Shown one piece after another: positions 59,839 to 64,000 of a DNA stretch of 64,000 bases. The translations under genes and the position numbers were made by a program. Under the pieces are notes generated by a model, which searched no databases, had not been told where the DNA came from, and was given only the letters and a program-made list of their open reading frames with translations. The DNA is from Emcibacter sp. (lineage in GTDB: Bacteria; Pseudomonadota; Alphaproteobacteria; Sphingomonadales; Emcibacteraceae): assembly GCF_963675455.1 (NCBI RefSeq), contig NZ_OY776217.1, forward strand, positions 2,032,001 to 2,096,000, written 5' to 3'. Numbering within the stretch: position 1 is the stretch's first letter; each line of letters opens with the position of its first letter.

Positions 59839-61227
59839 ATGATGACAACAGTTGTATGGTTGCGCCGGGATCTCCGGCTTATCGATAATCCGGCGCTTTA
59901 TCATGCTGCCAGGCGAGGACCTGTGATTCCGCTCTATATACTGGATGAGCAGGAGGATATGGGGGGGGCAAGCTGCTGGTGGCTGCATCACAGTCTGCGG
60001 GCGCTGCAGGGCCAGTTCCAGTCATTTGACTGCCCGCTGATCCTGCGCCGGGGCGATGCCTTGTCCATACTGCAGGAATTAATCCGGGACAGCGGTGCCG
60101 ACGCCCTTTACTGGAATCGCCTGTATGAACCCCGAACCATTCAACGGGACAGGGAAGTCAAGACGACCCTTCAGGCGGAAGGGCTCGAGGTCAAAACCTT
60201 CAACAGCAGCCTGCTCAATGAGCCCTGGGAGGTGCAGACGGGACAGGGCGGTCCTTACAAAGTCTTTACACCATACTGGCGGCAGGCCGGCGGCCAGATC
60301 ACGGCGAAACAAACCCTGCCTGTGCGGGATCTGGGCAGTCAGGATAGAGAAACAGCCTCCGATGACCTCAGGGATTGGGCTCTTTTGCCAGCAAAACCTG
60401 ACTGGTCCGGCGGGCTGGCCTGGCGCTGGACGCCGGGGGAGAAAGGAGCTCTGGACAGGTTCGACCGATTTCTTGAGCAGCGGCTGCAACTCTATGCAGA
60501 TAAAAGGGACTTCCCTGCGGTTGGAGCCATTTCGGGACTTTCCCCCCACCTGCATTTCGGCGAAATCAGTGTGCGGGACATCTGGAACCGGCTGGGTCAT
60601 TTCGAGGATGTGGCCGGGGTTGAGACATCTGTCGCCAAATTCAGAAGCGAACTCGGCTGGCGGGAATTCAGCAGTCATCTGCTCTATCATTTTCCGGAAA
60701 TCCCCGAAAAACCGTTCCGGTCTCAGTTCTCAGTATTTCCCTGGCAGGAGGATGAAGCGCTTCTTACCCGCTGGCAGCAGGGCCGAACCGGGTATCCCTT
60801 TGTCGATGCGGGCATGCGGGAACTGTGGCAGACAGGCTTCATGCATAACCGCGTGCGCATGGTTGTGGCATCCTTCCTGACCAAGAACCTGCTGATCCCC
60901 TGGCAAAAGGGGGCTGAGTGGTTCCGGGATACACTTGTCGATGCGGATCTGGCCAGTAACAGTGCGAGCTGGCAGTGGGTGGCGGGCTGCGGCGCTGATG
61001 CCGCCCCCTATTTTCGCATCTTCAATCCGGTGACCCAGGGGCAGAAATTCGACCCCCAGGGAAAATATATCCGCAAATGGGTGCCGGAACTCAGGGATCT
61101 GGACGGAGATGAAATCCATACACCCTGGAAAGTGGCAAAAGAAAGGACCGGGAATTATCCCGATCCTGTCGTTGATTTGTCTGTCAGTCGCGAACGGGCG
61201 CTCGCGGCCTATAAAAGCATCAAATAA
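59839..61227 (+). CDS. phrB: Deoxyribodipyrimidine photolyase
   Basis: A 462-residue light-driven DNA repair enzyme. The N-terminal photolyase domain starts TTVVWLRRDLRLIDNPAL. The FAD-binding domain has SPHLHFGEIS, WREFSSHLLYHFPE, GYPFVDAGMRELWQTGFMHNR and VDADLASNSASWQWVAGCGADAAPYFRIFNP, all typical of class I CPD photolyases. ATG 59839 and 59842 are both possible starts behind CAGGAACAGGA. It converges on purB with a 3-bp gap. Confidence 0.94.
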   Translation: MMTTVVWLRRDLRLIDNPALYHAARRGPVIPLYILDEQEDMGGASCWWLHHSLRALQGQFQSFDCPLILRRGDALSILQELIRDSGADALYWNRLYEPRTIQRDREVKTTLQAEGLEVKTFNSSLLNEPWEVQTGQGGPYKVFTPYWRQAGGQITAKQTLPVRDLGSQDRETASDDLRDWALLPAKPDWSGGLAWRWTPGEKGALDRFDRFLEQRLQLYADKRDFPAVGAISGLSPHLHFGEISVRDIWNRLGHFEDVAGVETSVAKFRSELGWREFSSHLLYHFPEIPEKPFRSQFSVFPWQEDEALLTRWQQGRTGYPFVDAGMRELWQTGFMHNRVRMVVASFLTKNLLIPWQKGAEWFRDTLVDADLASNSASWQWVAGCGADAAPYFRIFNPVTQGQKFDPQGKYIRKWVPELRDLDGDEIHTPWKVAKERTGNYPDPVVDLSVSRERALAAYKSIK

Positions 61228-61230
61228 AGC

Positions 61231-62526
61231 TTATTCGCCGAAAACCCGTTTGAAGATCGTGTCCACATGTTTGGTGTGGTAGCTCTCGTCAAACTTGGAG
61301 TCGATCTCTGCCTCAGAGAGTTTGGCGGAAACTTCCGGATCATTTTTCAGCTCGGTGGCGAAATCGGCACCCTGTTCCCAGACCTTCATGGCGTTGCGCT
61401 GAACCAGGCGATATGAATCTTCGCGGCTGACACCAGCCTGGGTGAGGGCAAGCAGAACACGCTGGCTGTTATGAAGGCCACCAAGCTTGTCCATATTTTT
61501 CTGCATGTTTTCCGGATAGACCACCAACTTGTCCATAACCATGGTCAGGCGGGCGAGGGCAAAATCCAGGGTCACGGTGGCGTCCGGACCGATCATCCGT
61601 TCGACAGAGGAATGGGAGATATCCCGTTCGTGCCAGAGCGCCACATTTTCCATGGCGGGAATGCTGTAGCTGCGGATCATCCGGGCCAGGCCAGTCAGAT
61701 TTTCTGTCAGGATCGGATTACGTTTGTGCGGCATGGCGGAGGAGCCTTTCTGGCCCTTGGAGAAGAATTCCTCGGCTTCCAGAACTTCGGTGCGCTGCAA
61801 ATGCCGGATTTCCACGGAAAGCCGTTCAATGGAACTGGCGATCACACCGAGGGTGGCAAAGAACATGGCGTGGCGGTCGCGTGGAATCACCTGGGTGGAA
61901 ACCGGCTCCGGCTCCAGGCCCATGGCCTTGGCCACATGCTCTTCCACCCGCGGGTCGATATTGGCGAAGGTGCCGACGGCGCCGGAAATGGCGCAGGTGG
62001 CAATTTCCTTGCGGGCGTTGACAAGCCGTTCCCGGTTGCGGCTGAATTCGGCATAGGCTTCGGCCATTTTAAGTCCGAAGGTGACGGGTTCCGCATGAAT
62101 GCCGTGGCTGCGGCCGATACAGACGTCAAATTTATGCTCCATGGCCCGGCGTTTCAGAACCGTCAGAAGTTCGTCCAGATCGTTGAGCAGGATATCGCTG
62201 GCTTTCACCAGCTGTACGTTCAGGCAGGTATCGAGAACATCGGAAGAGGTCATGCCCTGATGAACGAAACGGGCTTCCGGGCCGACATATTCAGCCAGTG
62301 ATGTCAGGAAGGCGATCACGTCATGCTTGACTTCCCGCTCGATCTCGTCAATCCGGTCGATATCGAAGTTGCCCTTTTCCCAGATGGTTTTTGCCGCTTC
62401 CTTGGGGATGACGCCAAGCTCGGCGAGCGCGTCGCAGGCATGGGCTTCAATTTCAAACCAGATCTGGAACCGGCTCTGCGGCTCCCAGATGGAGGTCATA
62501 ACTTCACGGGAATAGCGAGGGATCAT
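61231..62526 (-). CDS. purB: Adenylosuccinate lyase
   Basis: This 431-residue fumarase-superfamily enzyme acts twice in purine synthesis, releasing fumarate from SAICAR and from adenylosuccinate. Signature elements: GMTSSDVLDTCL, IGRSHGIHAEPVTFG and the flexible loop GSSAMPHKRNPILTENL with the catalytic Ser. Although part of the same pathway, it is separated from purC-S-Q-L by the zeta-subunit and photolyase genes. The start ATG has AGGAAAA upstream. Confidence 0.96.
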   Translation of the reverse strand: MIPRYSREVMTSIWEPQSRFQIWFEIEAHACDALAELGVIPKEAAKTIWEKGNFDIDRIDEIEREVKHDVIAFLTSLAEYVGPEARFVHQGMTSSDVLDTCLNVQLVKASDILLNDLDELLTVLKRRAMEHKFDVCIGRSHGIHAEPVTFGLKMAEAYAEFSRNRERLVNARKEIATCAISGAVGTFANIDPRVEEHVAKAMGLEPEPVSTQVIPRDRHAMFFATLGVIASSIERLSVEIRHLQRTEVLEAEEFFSKGQKGSSAMPHKRNPILTENLTGLARMIRSYSIPAMENVALWHERDISHSSVERMIGPDATVTLDFALARLTMVMDKLVVYPENMQKNMDKLGGLHNSQRVLLALTQAGVSREDSYRLVQRNAMKVWEQGADFATELKNDPEVSAKLSEAEIDSKFDESYHTKHVDTIFKRVFGE

Positions 62527-62642
62527 GTCTTTTCCTGTCTCATACTGTCGGGATTGTTAAAGGGCAGGCTGTAGCAGAGATTGGCACAAGGCTCAAGATT
62601 TTATAGTGCTAATTCAATATTCCGGAAGTTAATGCAGGATTT

Positions 62643-63539
62643 TTATCTCCGGACAAAAGCCCGCGCGCGCTGCTGCGCCTCTGAAATTTCACTTTTATCA
62701 CTATTATTGACAACGGTATTTGTCACCACGTTGACCATTTTTTCAGCCAGGGGCTTGTCCACCAGCCGGGCTGAAAGATACATCCACTTCATTACTTCAA
62801 TCCTTTTTTCCCGGGTATCCGCCTCTTTGGCGTTCAACATTGCCCAGACACATTGGGACAGGGCATATCCATCATCTGCAGCATCGAGGTATAATATCAT
62901 GGCTTGATGTGGGTTCTGCTTTCCGATAACGCCGGAAAGAAGAAAATCCGCCTGAGTATGTTTCGCCAGGGTAACGCCATTCTGCGCAGCTGCTTCCATA
63001 AAGTGATAGGCTTTTTCGAGGTCTTTGGGGACACCGCGTCCTTCAAAATATATTTTTCCCAGTTGAAACTGCGCAAAACCATGGCCGGCGTCTGCCGCCT
63101 TTTGGAACCAGTTTAATGCAGCGATCGGATCGGCTGCAACACCTCTTCCCTCGAAATATATCTGACCCAACCGGAACATGGCCGCGGGATCGCCATCGCT
63201 TGCCTGTTGTTTATATTTTTCTTTGGTTTCAGCCATATAGGCGGAAAGATCAAAGTCCTTTGAGCCAGAATTTTTCTTGATTGTGGCCCAGAAGGCGGAT
63301 TCTTCCCAGTCCTGAGGCACGCCGTTGCCAAAGGCGTAAAACTGGCTGAGGAGCTCTTGGGCTACAGTGTGTCCCTTCTGTGCTTCGGGATATAGATATT
63401 TTACGGCAGTAACATAGTCCCGGGTATTGAACGCTTGCATACCTTTCTGAAGCGCGGTTTCGGCATTTTGCGCGCTCAGGGAATGTGCATGTAAAAAGGA
63501 TAAAAAGATAAAGACTAAATAGAAAAACGCGCGTCGCAT
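62643..63539 (-). CDS. Exported Sel1-repeat protein
   Basis: The 298-residue protein starts at ATG 63539, with AGGGGG upstream; a longer frame to 63632 lacks a ribosome site. A signal peptide (RRAFFYLVFIFLSFLHAHSLSA) is followed by four to five Sel1 (TPR-like) repeats, for example MFRLGQIYFEGRGVAADPIAALNWFQKAAD and FQLGKIYFEGRGVPKDLEKAYHFMEAA. Such repeats scaffold protein contacts in the periplasm. The partner is unknown. Confidence 0.8.
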   Translation of the reverse strand: MRRAFFYLVFIFLSFLHAHSLSAQNAETALQKGMQAFNTRDYVTAVKYLYPEAQKGHTVAQELLSQFYAFGNGVPQDWEESAFWATIKKNSGSKDFDLSAYMAETKEKYKQQASDGDPAAMFRLGQIYFEGRGVAADPIAALNWFQKAADAGHGFAQFQLGKIYFEGRGVPKDLEKAYHFMEAAAQNGVTLAKHTQADFLLSGVIGKQNPHQAMILYLDAADDGYALSQCVWAMLNAKEADTREKRIEVMKWMYLSARLVDKPLAEKMVNVVTNTVVNNSDKSEISEAQQRARAFVRR

Positions 63540-63737
63540 CAGAGACCCCCTGCTCATGATTAAATAGAACTGGAGGATACCATACTTGGAAACAGAAAGT
63601 CCAAGTCCGTATCTGAAGTTGCCGGATTCCACATGTTGGGGGGGGAGCTCGATGATAAAATCGGAAGAACTGAATGGGGGTTTGCTTCAATATTCAGGGT
63701 AATCCGGAGAGTTCCGGTTTTTTTGAGAAAATAGGGC

Positions 63738-64000
63738 TTATTCCTCGTGCAGGCTTATTTCACCGCTTTTTTGTAGTGCCCGGATTGACCGGTCAATGGG
63801 TATAACTAGATCCTGATGTTTTTTATGTACATAGTGATAGACATAAAACTCCATAAAGTGCGGGTTCAGTAACTTTATATCCCTGTATTCTGGGATTTTT
63901 GCGAGAAGATCCGGGCCGATGACGTCTGTCAGGAGAGCAAAATCTATTCTTTCCGCAATTAACAGGTCAAATAAATGCGTGGGATTATTGGCTGGAATCA
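63738..64000 (-). CDS. C-terminal fragment of a periplasmic solute-binding-like protein
   Basis: On the - strand the frame is open from the window edge to a TAA at 63738-63740, giving 86 residues. The segment RIDFALLTDVIGPDLLAKIPE followed by a long C-terminal helix (RSIRALQKSGEIS) looks like the end of an SBP_bac_3-type domain, as in amino-acid-binding proteins or periplasmic sensors. The start lies beyond the window, so its size and exact role cannot be seen. GC content is low. Confidence 0.5.
   Translation of the reverse strand, partial: IPANNPTHLFDLLIAERIDFALLTDVIGPDLLAKIPEYRDIKLLNPHFMEFYVYHYVHKKHQDLVIPIDRSIRALQKSGEISLHEE

Noticed and set aside
63704..63724. CCGGA/TCCGG hairpin followed by seven T residues on the + strand
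   Set aside because: It resembles a terminator, but no + strand gene ends near it, and on the - strand it lacks a T-run.

Overview
The window looks like a moderately GC-rich alphaproteobacterial chromosome. The evidence is a phoR-pstSCAB-phoU-phoB operon, an F1F0-ATPase inhibitor of the zeta (DUF1476) type, a three-part purS/purQ/purL FGAM synthase and a class II DAHP synthase. I cannot name the genus; a marine Emcibacter/Kordiimonas-like lineage is only a guess. No rRNA, tRNA or CRISPR array was recognised.

Region 1 (1-12.9 kb) is an exosortase A (XrtA)-type exopolysaccharide locus, all on the + strand: end of a PLP decarboxylase, an asparagine-synthase-like amidotransferase whose Cys2 is Ser, a Wza-like export lipoprotein, a chain-length determinant, a BY-type tyrosine kinase, an outer-membrane beta-barrel, an ExeA-like ATPase, a polysaccharide deacetylase, a FemAB-like protein, XrtA fused to an EpsI-type domain, and a trypsin-like protease. 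No protein with a PEP-CTERM tail is present. Region 2 (12.9-21.2 kb, - strand) is the phosphate-sensing and uptake operon, with two candidate Pho boxes before pstS. Region 3 (21.5-24.4 kb) is a compact operon: a small Tat-signal protein, a PqqD-like protein, an HprK-related kinase and a nucleotidyltransferase.

Region 4 (24.3-31 kb) holds gph, glmU and glmS. The last 54 bp of glmS are repeated 767 bp downstream, with a Phd/VapC-type toxin-antitoxin pair exactly between the copies. A complete 1,250-bp IS3-family element with perfect 30-bp inverted repeats then interrupts a small TPR-like gene. Region 5 (31-44.9 kb) is mostly housekeeping: a TPR/2OG-Fe oxygenase, a DUF945 protein, gor, class II DAHP synthase, nadE, gltX, cysS, a hotdog protein, a TrmJ-like methyltransferase, an unknown gene and rpsD.

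Region 6 (44.86-49.76 kb) is interpreted as a 4.9-kb integrative element in the 3' end of rpsD. It is bounded by a 12-bp repeat of the rpsD end and carries a tyrosine recombinase, an HUH-endonuclease-like protein, small unknown genes, an 80-bp direct repeat around a membrane-protein gene, and a second membrane-protein gene broken by a 20-bp scar identical to the end of the IS3 element. It is the most novel-looking part of the window.

Region 7 (49.8-64 kb) contains a DUF350 membrane protein, a second trypsin-like protease, a hybrid histidine kinase, grxD and bolA, a sulfotransferase, purL-purQ-purS-purC, the ATPase inhibitor, a photolyase, purB, a Sel1-repeat protein and the C-terminal end of a periplasmic solute-binding-like protein.
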